Positions 12,019 to 24,499 of a stretch of DNA of 64,000 bases are shown one piece after another (position 1 is the first letter of the stretch; every line of letters begins with the position of its first letter). The notes under the pieces were generated by a model that saw only the letters and a program-made list of their open reading frames with translations, was not told the DNA's origin and ran no database searches. Source of the DNA: Halichoerus grypus (Eukaryota; Chordata; Mammalia; Carnivora; Phocidae); assembly GCF_964656455.1 (NCBI RefSeq), contig NC_135718.1:20534449-20598448 (forward strand). The letters are read 5' to 3'. The position numbers and the translations under genes are program-made.

Positions 12019-12990
12019 GTGAGGGAACCAGGGCTGAGAATAGGTTCTCATTTGGGATCTCTGGATGTGCAGGTGGAGTGTCTCCCTCTGGAAACTGGAA
12101 CCCTCAGGACTGCTATGAGACGTGGCTGTGAGGAAGCTGGAGACATGCATAGGCCTCTTTCAGGACCTCTGGGGACACAGACAGGATTGCCTTCTTCAGG
12201 GCCCCTGTGCCAGCAGGATTGTTCATAGATTGTGACTGGTACAGGCTGAAGCCTAATTATAGGGCCCTTTCAGAATCTATAGTTTGGTGGACTTATCTCC
12301 GCAAGCTCTTGGACCATGGCTGAGGGGGGGGGATGGATCTGGTTTATGAGCCACAGCTGGGACAGAGGTCCATAGTTAGGACGGAGATCTATATTCCTAT
12401 TATCCAGCACAAAGATAGGCATGACTCCTCCTAGGTTCCTGACACATGGTGTCAAACAGGGCTGTAGCTGCATCCTCAGGGATATGGAGCTGTTTGCAGA
12501 TATGCATCTGGGACCACAATTCACAAGTCAGCCACTGGGGTGTGAACTTGCCTTCTTAAAATGGCTCTCCATGGTCTTAGGCTTCACCATCTCCTACCTG
12601 AATCCCAGTGCTCTCACAAAGTCACTTTTGTCCATGGATGGATGCCAAATAAAAGGGATGTCTTATTTTTCCATCTAGCTGATATTGCTCCAAAACCACC
12701 ATTGTGTCTTGATTGAAACAAAGTAGTACATATGGCTAGAAAAGGCTATGGAATTAAAGGGGACAGGTTTTGGTGTGTGGATTTTATATTTGCTTTATTT
12801 TTTCAAACTCAGGGTGATGATGAGTTTCAGCTTTCGATCTTGTTGTCTTTCTTGGATCAGTTGTGCCTCTGGGTGGGTGAGGTTGGGTTGGAGCTGTCAG
12901 GGCTTGGTTGGTTGAACATTGAAGCTATCCTTTTGCTGTGTTCCTTCAATAATCTGTGGCTCTGTGGTGTGGGTTATTATTGATAATGGG
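12019..12990. other. GC-richer block of unidentified origin
   Basis: It is noticeably more G/C-rich than its surroundings and starts where the antisense L1 ORF2 fragment stops. It contains a G9 run near 12324-12332. Phrases such as 'TCCATGGATGGATGCCAAAT' recall an old L1 or LTR regulatory region, but I cannot assign it. Reading frames up to 94 codons run across it on both strands and none looks like a known protein. Confidence 0.4.
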
Positions 12991-13494
12991 CTTCTTAATA
13001 TCTTTGTTTTTCTCACATGTTACCTATTACAGTGCCATTTATTCAGAGTAGAATCTTTTAAAAGTAAATCTTCCTCTCTGCTCTGTTCCAGATGGCTTCT
13101 ATAATTGCTTTATTACTTTTGCAAATGTTATAGAGAAATTTAAAAAATAAGCCAACAATGGATTGCAGCAGCTAGTGAAAGTGGCTTTTTTTTGTTGACT
13201 ATTCTGTTTGGAAACAAATATAATCTGTGTATCAGCTAATGCATTGTGTATCATAAGCTCAGCATTTATGAGGTTTTCAGAACTGCAGATTTATCATTTG
13301 GTATGGGAGGGTGTTCTTGTTGCTTCTTGGAAGACTGGTTCCACACAAATGAATATAGTAGGATTAAGTATTTCCCCTTGAACTGACTTCGGGAAAAGTT
13401 GTGTAATTATAATCTCTTATATTTCAAAATCTCATTTTATAGTTTTAAGAGTATTTTTGCAAGAATCTTGAAAAGAACATCAGACAGGTTTAAT

Positions 13495-13655
13495 TATTGC
13501 TATTGTTATCGTTCCCATATTCCTGAGGGACAGCTGGGGTCCAGAGATAGGATATGATTACTCAAGGTCATATGGCTTTCCAGTGGTAGAGTAATTCAGG
13601 TTTCCTGGCTCTTGGGCTATTTCTTTTTGCTTTTTGCTATCACCATACTATGTCT
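13495..13655 (-). mobile_element. MIR SINE relic
   Basis: 'CTCAAGGTCATATGGCTTTC', 'CAGTGGTAGAGTAATTCAGG' and 'TTTCCTGGCTCTTGGGC' match the antisense MIR core. Confidence 0.65.
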
Positions 13656-14600
13656 CTGGTATTCAGGAGCCTTATTGAATACCATAAGACAGATATTCTA
13701 TCTCTAGTAGGAGATGGGTGCCACACTCATAAGCTTCAGGGAAGGAAGCAGGGAGGGAGGGACTCAGCTTTCCCTAAAATATTCTCCATTCTGTGATATG
13801 GGATGGTCTTTAGTATCATTAAACTCAACTGCCTATTCAGTGTAGAAATCTTTCCTACATCATGCTTGACTGATGCCATCCAGTCTCTGATGGAATGTTT
13901 CTAGTTATAAAGTGATTTTTTTTTTCATTTGGGAGTAATTTTGAGTTATTAGAATGAATTAAAATGGTTCTCTTACTACTTCAACTTTGTCTTAAGATAG
14001 CCATCTGCATTTCATGGAGGAGATATGCTTGTGGGTATGGAAGCTCTTTTGGATTATGTGATTTAAAGTTCACTCTAGCTCAGCATTTCTAACTAAAAAC
14101 ACTTCTTATATTAGAAACTGATCGTCTTGTTTATGCTAAGTATTTTCCTTGATATATCTTGACTCTAGTATGTCCTCATATAATAGACACTCTCATATTG
14201 ACCAGTTTTTTAGCCTGCATCCTTAATATTTTTCAAATTGTGCAATCAACAGATCTTCTGAAAGTATTTGCTATTAGTGGAGAAATGTTTAAATGTTATG
14301 ATGGAGAGAGTATGGAAATATATTTAGAGCAATCATTTGGGAATTAGTTACAGAGGGCTTCTTGCTTTAGAAGGATTTTGATAGGTCATTTATATGATAA
14401 AGGTAGAAACTAAAATTGGTTCATAGATGTGAAGGACATGTAAAGAGAATGACTAAAAATTGTGTTTTACTTCCAAACAAAAATATTTAGTGGATTATAT
14501 TGATCAGAAATGAAATGCATGCAATTGAAGGAAAAAGATAAAAGCTGGTAACTAGAAATAAATCAATTTGTGTTAGTAAATTTGGGGAAAAAGCTATATA
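13656..14600. other. No recognisable feature
   Basis: AT-rich non-coding sequence with a short T-run near 13917. I cannot support any repeat or gene in it. Confidence 0.5.
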
Positions 14601-14607
14601 AAGGGAG

Positions 14608-14862
14608 GAAAAACTGAATGGGAAGAAATCAGAGAAGGAGACAAACCATGAGAGACTCTTGACTCCGGGAAATAAACAGGGTTGTGGAAAGGGAGGTGGG
14701 TGGGGGGATGGGGTAACTGGGTAATGGACATTAAGGAGGGCACATGATGTAAAGATCACTGGGTGTTATATGCAACTAATGAATCACTGAACACTACACC
14801 AAAAACTAATGATGTACTACATATTGGCTAATTTAAATAAAAATATAATATAAAAAATTAAC
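14608..14862 (+). mobile_element. Older carnivore L1 3' UTR fragment
   Basis: 'ACCATGAGAGACTCTTGACT', a G-rich tract, 'GGTAACTGGGTAATGGACAT', 'ATCACTGGGTGTTATATGCA' and 'CCAAAAACTAATGATGTACT' are the carnivore L1 3' UTR, followed by AATAAA and a degraded A-tail. It has only one G-rich module, unlike the L1 at 1-2916. Confidence 0.85.
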
Positions 14863-14926
14863 TGTATAGTGATCATATAAGGAACTGACAATATAAGAAA
14901 ATGACAAAATAAGAAGCCTTCTTTCT

Positions 14927-15152
14927 TTTTTTAAATTTATTTTTAATTTTTTTATTGTTATGTTAATCACCATACATTACATCATTAGTTTTTGATGTAG
15001 TGTTCCATGATTCATTGTTTGTGCATAACACCCAGTGCTCCATGCAGAACGTGCCCTCTTTAATACCCATCACCAGGCTAACCCATCCTCCTACCCCCCT
15101 CCCCTCTAGAACCCTCAGTTTGTTTTTCCGAGTCCATCGTCTCTCATGGTTC
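14927..15152 (-). mobile_element. 226-bp 5'-truncated L1 3' UTR insertion
   Basis: The minus strand is module B of the young L1 3' UTR with its tail at the left. It is flanked by a 16-bp duplication with one mismatch: AAGAAGCCTTCTTTCT at 14911-14926 and AAGAAGACTTCTTTCT at 15153-15168. This shows target-primed reverse transcription with severe 5' truncation. Confidence 0.93.
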
Positions 15153-15389
15153 AAGAAGACTTCTTTCTTAACCCTTCTTTGTACCATAAGAGTGGTACAA
15201 AACAGCTCAGTTGGAACCCAACCAAATAATCTGAAGACCTGATTTGTGGTAAACTATAAATGTCTCACTCTTTTACTCTCACTGACCTTCATATGCAAAT
15301 ATGCAAAATGGTTGCAAACATCAAAAACATCACCTGAGCTAGTGCAAGTCTTATTCTAGCTAACTCCACATTGGGAGAGGTCTAAGAAA

Positions 15390-16862
15390 AATTTGGAAGA
15401 GGTGGTTCTTTGAAAAGAAACAACATAATTGACAAACCTTTACCTAGACAGACAAAAAAAATAGAACAGAAAAAATACCAAAATCAGTAATGAAGGAGGA
15501 GATGTCATTACCAATCCTCCAAAAATTAAAAGGAACTTTTATAAACAGACTTCTACCAAAAATGAGACAACTTAAATGAAGTGGACAAATATAAGCAGAC
15601 ACAAATTATGAAAACAAGAAAAAGGATCTGAGTTGACTTACAAGTAAAAAAAGGAATTAGTAACTATAAATCTGTCTACAAAGCAAAGCCCGGGCCTAGA
15701 GGACTTCACTTATTGAACTCTATCAAATATTTAAAGAAAGAATAATATGAATACTTTATAAACTCTCTCAGAAGAAAAAGAGGGAACATATTTAAATTCA
15801 TTCTATGTAGCCAGTATTACCCTGATACTAAAGCCTGATAAAAAATATTATAGGAATCAAAAATTATGGAATGATAATCATTTTAAACATGGATGTAAAA
15901 ATCCTAAGCCAAGTAAGTATTAGCAAATCAAGTCGAGCAAAATACAAAAAGACTAGTACACCATGATTAAGTGGAATTTATATCAAGAATGCAAGGTTGG
16001 TTTAACATTTGAATGTCAATTTATATAATACACCATATTAATAGAGTGAGTGACAAAAAATCATGATTGGCTCAATAGATGTGGGGTAGGCATAAAACAA
16101 AATTAAAAACAGGGGCTCAGTTGGTTAAGCATCTGCCTTTCACTTAGGTCATGATCCCTGGGTCCTGGGATTGAGCCCCGCGTCAGGCTCCCTGCTCAGA
16201 GGGGAATCTGTTTCTCCCTCTCCCTCTGTCCCTCTGCCCACTTGTATGATCTCTCTCTCAGATAAATAAAATCTTTAAAAAAATAAAAACAGGTTAATGG
16301 TGAAAAGTCTCAATAAACCAGGTATAAAAAAATTCCTCAACCTGATAAAGGGTATATATTACAAATTTACAGCTAATATCATAATTATATTAGACTGAAT
16401 ACTTTCTCCCTAAAATTGAAAATAAGGCAAGAATACCCACTCTTGCCATATCTGCTCAACAGTTTATTGGAACAGCTAGCCAGAACAATAAGAAAATAAA
16501 TGAAAATTAGATATATAGATAGATCAATAGATATGTCCAATTAGCAAAGAAAGAAGTAAAACTGTCTTTATTTGCAGATGACATGGTCCTTTATGTAGAA
16601 AATTCTATGGATTATATCAAATAAAACCTCTGAAATTCTACTATTATAACAAAGGAGTTCAATAAATTTGCAGGATACAAGATCAATATGCACTATTAAT
16701 CATATTTCTATATATTAACAATGAACAATTTAAAATGAAATTAAAATAGCAAAAGAAGGGTAAGACCAGTACACTAAATACTACAAAATTTTGCACAAAG
16801 AAGTTCAAGAACACATAAATAAATGAGAGACATTTCATATTCATACATTAGAAGATTGTCAA
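15390..16862 (+). pseudogene. Old L1 ORF2 relic, split by a SINE
   Basis: The ORF2 reading order is recognisable: 'GGTTCTTTGAAAAG', 'ATTGACAAACCTTTACCTAG', 'GCCAGTATTACCCTGATACT', 'CAAGAATGCAAGGTTGGTTT', and the FADD codons in 'TTTGCAGATGACATGGTCCT' near 16570-16590. Many stops and indels interrupt it. A CAN-SINE at 16114-16280 was inserted later. It lacks the 3' UTR. Confidence 0.88.
16114..16280 (+). mobile_element. CAN-SINE with short 5' deletion
   Basis: The SINE lacks about ten bases of its usual head before GCTCAGTTGGTTAAGC, then continues through the pol III box B region, CT-rich part and A-tail. It is flanked by AATTAAAAACAGG (16101-16113) and AAATAAAAACAGG (16281-16293), a 13-bp target duplication with one change, inside the old L1 ORF2. 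Confidence 0.9.
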
Positions 16863-17909
16863 GAAGAACATTCTTCCCCATATATATCTGTAGAATATTA
16901 GAATTTAGGCTCTTGATTTTTAATCTAGTGCTTTTCTCCTATACCATTTTGCTACTTTTGACAAAGGCTAAATATGCCAAAGAGATTATAAAAGTACAAA
17001 ATATTTATAAGCTTAGATTTTAGTGTGGATTTTAATGTCAAAACTAAATTTCTTAGCATAAGTTTTCATAAACAGCATGTGTAAAATAATGAAATATTTT
17101 TAACCCAATAAAAATAATAATACAATTTTATTTATTGATCTGGGTAGATGCTCATGGGTCATTGTTGCTTGACAAATGCAGATAGAAAAAGTAACATGTA
17201 GAATATAACATTTGTAATTCTAAGTACAGAGAAATGTCTAAAGAAATTCAAATTAATAGTAATTATCACTGAGTGGTGGGATTAAGTATGATGTTAAATA
17301 TGTTTCTTCGAATTCTAGAGGGGTGGTTTGAATTCTTTAAAATGAGTATATATTATTGTGAAAAAAAAAGAACAGATAATATGCCTTAAGAGACATACAT
17401 TCTGATTCTTTGTGTCTTCTTTGACTGTACAAACTATTTTTTATAGAATACTCCATCTGGCCTTTTTCTCTTTCCCTCCATATGGAGTTTCTAGCAATTC
17501 TGGCCTGGGATTCTTTGCCCTCATTTGTTAGTTCTGCATCTTGTCTTGGTTTCTAAGTAAGTGGAACCCTAGAGTTTTCTTATCTGTTACTGCAGCTAAT
17601 GAACATAAGGTTAGAGGACATTGTCTTAATTTCATAGCACACCAGTTATACAACAGGGAATCAAATTTGGCAGTTTCCTCTCTCTTCAGATATATTTAAA
17701 TTTTATACTCTTGACTGAGCTGCTCTCTGATTTAATGACACTGATTGCCTGTTTAAATGTATGAATGACTGGGGAGTCATCATGCTTCTCAAGAAACAAC
17801 CACAATTGACAGGCTACTCAACAAGGGAAATGAGGTGTTAATGTGAATGGTAATTTCCATTGTGTATATGTTTAGGAATAAAATGTCAACATTAGGAATC
17901 ATAAAGATT
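16863..17909. other. No recognisable feature
   Basis: AT-rich unassigned sequence with short A-runs. No gene or repeat that I can support. Confidence 0.5.
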
Positions 17910-18099
17910 TTTAAAAAATTTTTGGTTTTAGAATAGTTTTAGATTTACAAAAAATTTGCAAAGATAGTACAGACTTCTCATATACTCTATACCTAATTTC
18001 CCCTATTACATATTAGTATGGTTAATTTGTCATAATAACTCACCAATGCTTTTACATTATTATTAACTAAGTTCCATACTTTAAAATTCCTTAGTTTTT

Positions 18100-18337
18100 T
18101 AAAAAAGATTGCATTTATTTGTTTATTTATTTATTTGAGAAGAGGGAGAGAGAGAGAGAGAGTGCTTGAACCAGGGGAGGAGTGGAAGAAGAGGGACAGA
18201 AAGACTCCATGCTGAGTGTGGAGCATGGGAGTCCCCTGAGCCAGAGCTGGGGCTCAATCTTATGACCTTGCCATCACAACCTGAGCTGAAACCAGGAGTC
18301 TGCCCCTTAACCCATTGAGCCACCAAAGCACCCTGAG
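18100..18337 (-). mobile_element. CAN-SINE
   Basis: Antisense CAN-SINE with a (GA)n-rich stretch near its tail end. The perfect 13-bp duplication TTCCTTAGTTTTT occurs at 18087-18099 and 18338-18350. It is more diverged than the copy at 55800. Confidence 0.93.
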
Positions 18338-20339
18338 TTCCTTAGTTTTTAATTAATGTTCTTATTCTGTTTCAGGATCCCATCTGGGATACCACATTAC
18401 ATTTAGTCATTATGTGTCCTGAGGTTTCTCATGGCTATGACGGTTATTCAGACTTTGCTTTTTTTTACGACAGAAAGCTTTGAGGATGTGTTATTTTGTA
18501 GAATATCCCTCATTTGAGGGTTGTTTGATGTTTTTCTTATGACTAGTCTATAGATATGGATTTTTGGGAGGAAGCTACACAGGTAAAATGCCTTTCTCAT
18601 TATATCATATCAAGGATATATTCTACAGTTTACCTTATTACTCTTGATGTTAATCACAACCACCTGATGAAGCAGTGTTTGTCAAATTTCTACCCTGTTC
18701 CATGCTGTGCTCTTTAGAAAGAAGTCACTATGAGCTAACCACACTTAAGGACAGGAGAGTTATGGTCTACCTCCTTGAGGGCAAAGTATCCACAAAAATT
18801 ACTTGGAATCTTTCAGATGGCAGGTTTGTCTATTCTACCCATTAGTTATTTATTCAATAATTCATATATATATGTATCGATTTATGAATATTATTTTATA
18901 CTTTGGGTGATAATTCAAAGCTACTTAATTTTTTTGTCAAATTGTTTCAACTTTGACCATTAGGAGCTCTTTTTGTTGGCTCTGTCTCTTTGAAATGCCC
19001 CCATCATGTGTGTTCTTTACTTTTTGGCATTACACAATGATCCAGGCTCATCTTGTACATTGCCTGCCCAAGCTGTAGAATCAGCCATTTTTCCAAGGAG
19101 CCCTGCTTCAATAGTGTCTGTGGAATCAATTATACGTACAGTACATCTTTTGGTATTGTCCAAAGTTCTTGGATGTTTTGTTTTGTTTTCTTCTTTCCTT
19201 CCTCTTTGCATTTCAGATTAGTAAATTTCTACTGACCTTTCTTCAAGTTCCCTGATCCTTGCCTTGGCTATGTTGAATATATTGATGGTGAGCTCTTAAG
19301 AATGTGTTTTTTTCTTACTTTTTGGCATGGCTTGTAATTTTTGTTGATATCTGAATATGTTGTGTTGTATAGTACCATATGATGTAAATAGGCCTTTAAT
19401 ATGAGAATTTATATTAATCTGGCTGGGAGTTAGTAGTGTTTACTGCTTGTTATAGCTGTAGGTTCCAGAGGCTTTATGTTTTTCTAGTGTATTTGGTTTT
19501 GTATCCCCTGTTGAGTTTGTGTTCCCTATGTCTTCTAGTCAGAGAGGACGAGAGCTTCTATTGCAGTTCTTTCAGCTGTAGTTCACTGTTATTATTGTTT
19601 GTGTGATGTAGGTACACAGGAGGGGTACATTCTACAGCCTTGAATTAATTTTCATCCTTTTGGTGGCTGATGTCTCAGAGCTGTGGTCTTCATGAATGTT
19701 TCCACACTTATTTAGTAATATTTAGTAGTATAACTTTTTCCCCCTACTCCCCACTTTTTCTCTGCCTGCAGTGTTTCTCATATTTATTTGAATATAGTTT
19801 CCCTGTTGATTATCTTTTTTCCCCTCTGGGATGAGATAAGAAGGCTGAAGGGTACCGGCAGAAGGAGGGATCCCCTTCCCCCAACTAAGATTAGCTTTCA
19901 GAATTGCACTGTGGAAAAATCTTTTTTCCTGGAGAGTAGGTTTTGTTAAGGAGAAAACTCCACATGTATTGCATAATGGTTACACTCCTCTGTTTCCTGC
20001 CCTTAGCTACAAAGGAATATTTCTTGGATCCTCGCTGTGATAACTCTGTGATGTTCCTGGTGGAAAAGCCTATAAAATTGTGTGGACTGTCCTAAGACTG
20101 AGTCTACTAGGAGTGTCTCACTTTTGAGCTAATCCATGCTTAGGTTACAACAATTCGTCAAAATTACCATGTAAGTGTTCCTACAGTTTATAGCTCCAGA
20201 ACCTTCTGCTCCATGTAAGTAGATCCCACATACTGTATCTGTCTAATTCTCCAGGTTTTAAGGTGGCTGTTTGCCTTGTGACCTCAATTTTCTGATGGAT
20301 CCACAAAAAGTAGTTGATTTTCAGTTTGCTTACCTACTT

Positions 20340-20540
20340 TTTTTTTCTTTAAAGATTTATTTATCTATTTGTCAGAGAGGGAGAGAGAGAGAGTGCAGAA
20401 GCAGGGGGAGCAGCAGGTAGGGGGAGAAGTAGGCTCCCCCTTGAGCAGGGAGCCCAATGTAGGACTCAATCCCAGGGTCCTGGGATCATGACCTGAGCCA
20501 AAAGCAGATGCTTAACTAACTGAGCCACCCAGGTGTCCCT
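20340..20540 (-). mobile_element. CAN-SINE
   Basis: Antisense CAN-SINE running from its T-rich tail complement to the head complement 'GAGCCACCCAGGTGTCCCTG'. The flanks share ACCTACTT (20332-20339 and 20545-20552), part of a slightly eroded duplication. Confidence 0.92.
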
Positions 20541-20859
20541 GTTCACCTACTTGTAAGGAGTGATGGTGACAACTTCTAAGCTCTTTACATGTGAGAACTG
20601 GAACCAGAAGCCACTTTATTTTTCAAAGTTAGTGGGAAGAACTGAGATATTTAAATATTTGCTTTAAAAAGATCCTGATGAATGACTAGGTACAGAAATA
20701 GCTTGACTTTTCTTTAACAGAGACAAGATGAGTAAAACCCAGAAATTTGAAAATGTTGTTATTATTGCTGTTGTTCTAGTCTGGGCTACTGGATACTTAT
20801 TTTTCATTCATATTCATTCCCCTCAACCCCTAACCCCTGCACACCAACATGTTAATAAA

Positions 20860-21045
20860 AATGATAACAATTAATTTTAATTGTGTTCTTACTATGCTTC
20901 TGGTAGTGTGCTAAGTTATGTGCATTCATTTTCTCACTTGATCCTCACAGTCTACTATTATTATTTCACTTTTGAAAGATATTTCACTGATGGTTATAGA
21001 AGTTTAGTGACTTGCTCAAGGTCACAACTGATCTAAAATTAAAAT
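20860..21045 (-). mobile_element. MIR SINE relic
   Basis: 'GTGTGCTAAGTTATGTGCAT', 'CTCACTTGATCCTCACAGTC' and 'GACTTGCTCAAGGTCACAAC' follow antisense MIR order. Confidence 0.75.
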
Positions 21046-21655
21046 TTATTTTTGGAAAAAAACATTGTCTCAAATGTTTATACCCAATGATGAAATTTTC
21101 TCTTCTTATAGATATTAATTTTAAGCCTTATATCTTATAATTGAATGAAGTGAATCCTTGATTTAGATATTTTAGATAGAAGGACAAGTGAGGTACTTTG
21201 GATCAGTAGGTTTTTCCAGGTATCTGAATTATCTTTATGTAGGTAATTTCTTTTGTTTTATACAAAGACAGCTTTATTTTGGCTTATTTGTTATAATACA
21301 GAGGGAGGCAGGCAGTGAGATTATCATTTTCCATGAAGAAATATCTGCCATTTCTGAGAAGGAATATATTATTTTCCAAGAATCCCTCAACTGGGCCATT
21401 CACATTCTGAACACCTGGATTCTTTTGCATAACAAACCATTCTTCAAAACATCTGAATTGGACAAGGCTATTATTTAGTTTTCCTGTCCTTAGCTTAGTG
21501 GTCATTGGGAACAGAAATATCACAAGTTTTCTGGAACCTGAGGTGTGTCAGGTAAAAGTTGTGGAAGGAAGCTTATAAATTAGAAATCCCTATGTCAGCT
21601 TTGTTTTTCCCATCTATCTTATTGGAATTAGGGAAACCAGGCAGATCTTTTCATT
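21046..21655. other. No recognisable feature
   Basis: Non-coding, AT-rich. A 96-codon frame on the plus strand (21188-21478) has no recognisable motif and I treat it as chance. Confidence 0.5.
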
Positions 21656-21671
21656 TAATAATGTGGAGCTT

Positions 21672-21855
21672 TTGGGGTGCATGGGTGGCTCAGGCAGTTA
21701 AGCGTCTGACTCTTGATTCTGCTCGGGTTTGAGATGGAGCCTTGCATCAGTCTCTGTAGTCAGCAGTTGTGTGCTCCACATTTTCTCTCTCCCTCTCCCT
21801 CTGCCCTTCCCCCATGCTCTCTCTCTCTCAAATAAATAAATAAATCTTTAAAAAA
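21672..21855 (+). mobile_element. CAN-SINE, older copy
   Basis: Head 'GGGGTGCATGGGTGGCTCAG', CT-rich middle, (AAAT)n tail. It is flanked by a perfect 16-bp duplication TAATAATGTGGAGCTT at 21656-21671 and 21856-21871. Confidence 0.95.
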
Positions 21856-21946
21856 TAATAATGTGGAGCTTCTGAGAGATCATCCTTGTACCATTTTAAT
21901 TGGTGTTCTTGAGAAAGTCAGGGCCATGGTTTATAATTTGAGCTTA

Positions 21947-22067
21947 TCCCCTCCCCTCCCCTCCCTCCCTCCCTTCCTTCCTTTCTTCTTTCCTTCCTTC
22001 CTTCCTTCCTTCCTTCCTTCCTTCCTTCCTTCTCTCCCTCCCTCCCTCTCTCCCTGCTTTCCCTCCC
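21947..22067. repeat. Polypyrimidine (CCTT)n/(CCCT)n microsatellite
   Basis: About 120 bp of almost pure C/T on the plus strand, with a long uninterrupted TTCC core near 21990-22030. Likely length-polymorphic. Confidence 0.97.
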
Positions 22068-22068
22068 A

Positions 22069-22924
22069 AAGCACATGAGATTTTCCTAGAATCTTAAAAT
22101 TAAACAAACCTAGAAAATGGTTAGTTTGGAAAAGGAGACCATTAATTCAAGTAATGGTGATAAAAAGCACATGATCAGAGAGTTGCTGGTTCATCAGCTC
22201 TGTTGCCAAATTGAGCCACCTTTGATGGGTTGTTTGGAGGATCTCTATTGACTTCCTTGCCTTTTTAGTTTGTCCCCTGTACAATCATTGGGCTTCCTTT
22301 GTCTTTAATTTTTTTTTTAAGTACATAAACCATCTATGCCTCCATTGTGTGGTTCATGGTCTAGGAGTGGTTCTGTGCCAGGGAAAAGCTTGGGTTTTTG
22401 CCTCTTTTTTTTTTTTTTTCTTAAACTAGGCTCCTAATTTTAACCATTTTGCCCCTCTCATAGAGACTGTTTCTTCTTCCTTTGAGGCTTAGAGACAGTC
22501 ACCATTCTATAGATGAATACTTAGAAATATTTGGCCTGCTTGGCCCTCAATTTGATTCTAGAGAAATCTAGAATCAATGTATAAGTGCTATTTAACTTTT
22601 ATATTCTTACGTCATCTCTCACATCTACTTAAAATTCCCAGTTATAACACACAAAAAACTATTTTTTACATAAAATTCTCCACCATATAAATGATCTTAG
22701 ACAAAAATATCTTAAAAGTTAATATTTGTTTCTGACTAACTTGAACCTTTTTTTCCTCCCTAACTTTTTGAGTGATGAACAGATCACTTATCCTTCCTGA
22801 ACTTTGCTTTTGCCAGTCATCAAATGGGGCCACTAAGACATGTTTTAACATGTGAGAGTCTAAAACACAAATTGTAATATGGTCTGCGACAGAGAGATAG
22901 TATATGATGATGAGGAGGAATATT
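22069..22924. other. No recognisable feature
   Basis: Unassigned sequence with a T-run at about 22405-22420. Confidence 0.5.
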
Positions 22925-23115
22925 TTCAGTTAACATTTATGTTAACTATATGCCAAGCAGTGTAATATGCTTTACCCACATTACTTCACTTAGTATCTCG
23001 TGTAAGGCTTAAGGATGTTCAATAACTCACCTAAGGCAGCACATATAGTAGATGGTAGCTGTTATTATGTTTCTGTCTGGCTCAAAACTCTTATCTACTA
23101 TGCTGTACTGACTTC
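22925..23115 (-). mobile_element. MIR SINE relic
   Basis: 'CTATATGCCAAGCAGTGTAA', 'CCCACATTACTTCACTTAGT' and the closing 'CTCTTATCTACTATGCTGTA' follow antisense MIR order, including the complement of its tRNA-related head. Confidence 0.75.
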
Positions 23116-23235
23116 CTATAGCAGGATGCTGGTTGAGTGCCTTTTGTCTGCCAGGTGTTCCAAGTATTAGAGAGAGTTCACTCTGCCTTCGTGGAACTTG
23201 CCCTCCAGGGAAGATAAAGAATTAAAGGTTCTTAT

Positions 23236-24340
23236 GAATTTGGAGGGGAGGTTGCTCAATCTCTTAGGTGTATAATCCAAAGTCAGACATGTCAAACAGG
23301 CTGACAGACTCACTTGGGAAGAAAACAATGAGACCAGATAAATGCAGACAGTTTATTACTTATTTATAGACAGCAAAATTTTAATACTTACTTTTTACTT
23401 ACTAATAGCAAAAGCAAGATCAGCAATAATGTTAGCTCTCCATGGCTCTTGTCCAACAGGATGGCATGGAAACAAAAGGGCCAAGTGACAGGGCAACTGA
23501 GGAACCAGTTCCATGCTGCAGCTAAGCATCTATGTGAGGACATGCAAGGTCATTAGGGTGCCAGAACAGAGCAGTTCTACAGGAAATGAACAGATCTCTG
23601 CCCTTATCTGGACCCATTTCCTCAACTATAGAACCAGGAATTTGCACTTTTACCTTCCAGCTCTACCGTTCTATACCCAGAAAACTCCTGCATATTTTAT
23701 GTCTTTTTTCACTCTCTTCTTCCAACTGAATAACTATGATTTTCCTTATTTTCTCTTATTTCCTGGATTTTATTGGTTTTCCTTTCCCAGTTTTTATTAG
23801 TTTCTGAGTGTTAGTGGGCACACATGGAAGCAAAGAGGTTCAGGACTGTGAGGGCTCAGGCTAATGCTATGGAGTGACATGGCCTGGTTTGCAGCCTGTA
23901 GCAGTCATTGTGCCAGTTTGTTTGCCTGTCCCTTCTCTTCCTACCTATGCCACACTATTGACAGCCTGCCACCTTGCTTGTGGGCTCCCTGCTGTTGTCA
24001 TAGATGGGCCTACTGTGCTGGAGTAGGGAAATCATATATGAGAATTAAATATGGTCATTGGAAATTACTGCAGTTGTTGCCATCAAATAAATTAGTCTAC
24101 CTAGCAGGGTCTCAGAAGATTTTGTGGATCTATTTGGTTGAGTCTTTAAGCAACATACTATAATTTAGGCGTTTCATACCTAAAATATCTTGGCCACTTA
24201 AAAAAAATGGGAGTTAATCTAACGTGTGACGAGAGGAATCTATCTGTAAACTTTTGCTGCATGATATTGTTGCAGAAAATATGTACCAGTTCAAGTCTCT
24301 GACCTCTCTGTTTACCAGTGCCATTCTCAATCATTAATTC
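23236..24340. other. No recognisable feature
   Basis: Unassigned sequence. Frames of 95 and 99 codons occur (23513-23800, 23864-24163) but have no recognisable domain, and I do not call them genes. A short ancient-repeat piece may precede this stretch at 23130-23235. Confidence 0.45.
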
Positions 24341-24499
24341 ATTATTCCATGTAATGTATGTGATTGCTTATCATGTGTTAATCACTATGCTGGGTGCTGA
24401 GAAGATAAATAATATAATTAAAACAAGTTTCCTTGTCCTTAAGGAATACACACCATATTAAACATACGGGGTTATAGAACTTGAGGCTGTTAACCATTT

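Larger units (their letters stand above)
17910..20625 (-). mobile_element. L1M-type 3' UTR relic, interrupted by two SINEs
   Basis: The plus strand shows the antisense of a long old L1M 3' region: 'TTTTAGATTTACAAAAAATT' next to the tail, 'GTTTCAGGATCCCATCTGGG', 'TTTGTAGAATATCCCTCATT', 'TATTTTATACTTTGGGTGAT', 'CATTTTTCCAAGGAGCCCTG', and at the far end 'GACAACTTCTAAGCTCTTTA'. SINEs at 18100-18337 and 20340-20540 cut it. It may be one element or two adjoining ones. The part 19150-20330 is assigned with less confidence. Confidence 0.6.

Noticed and set aside
24351..24470. Possible ancient repeat end ('TTAATCACTATGCTGGGTGC')
   Set aside because: Similarity too short and diverged to name or bound.
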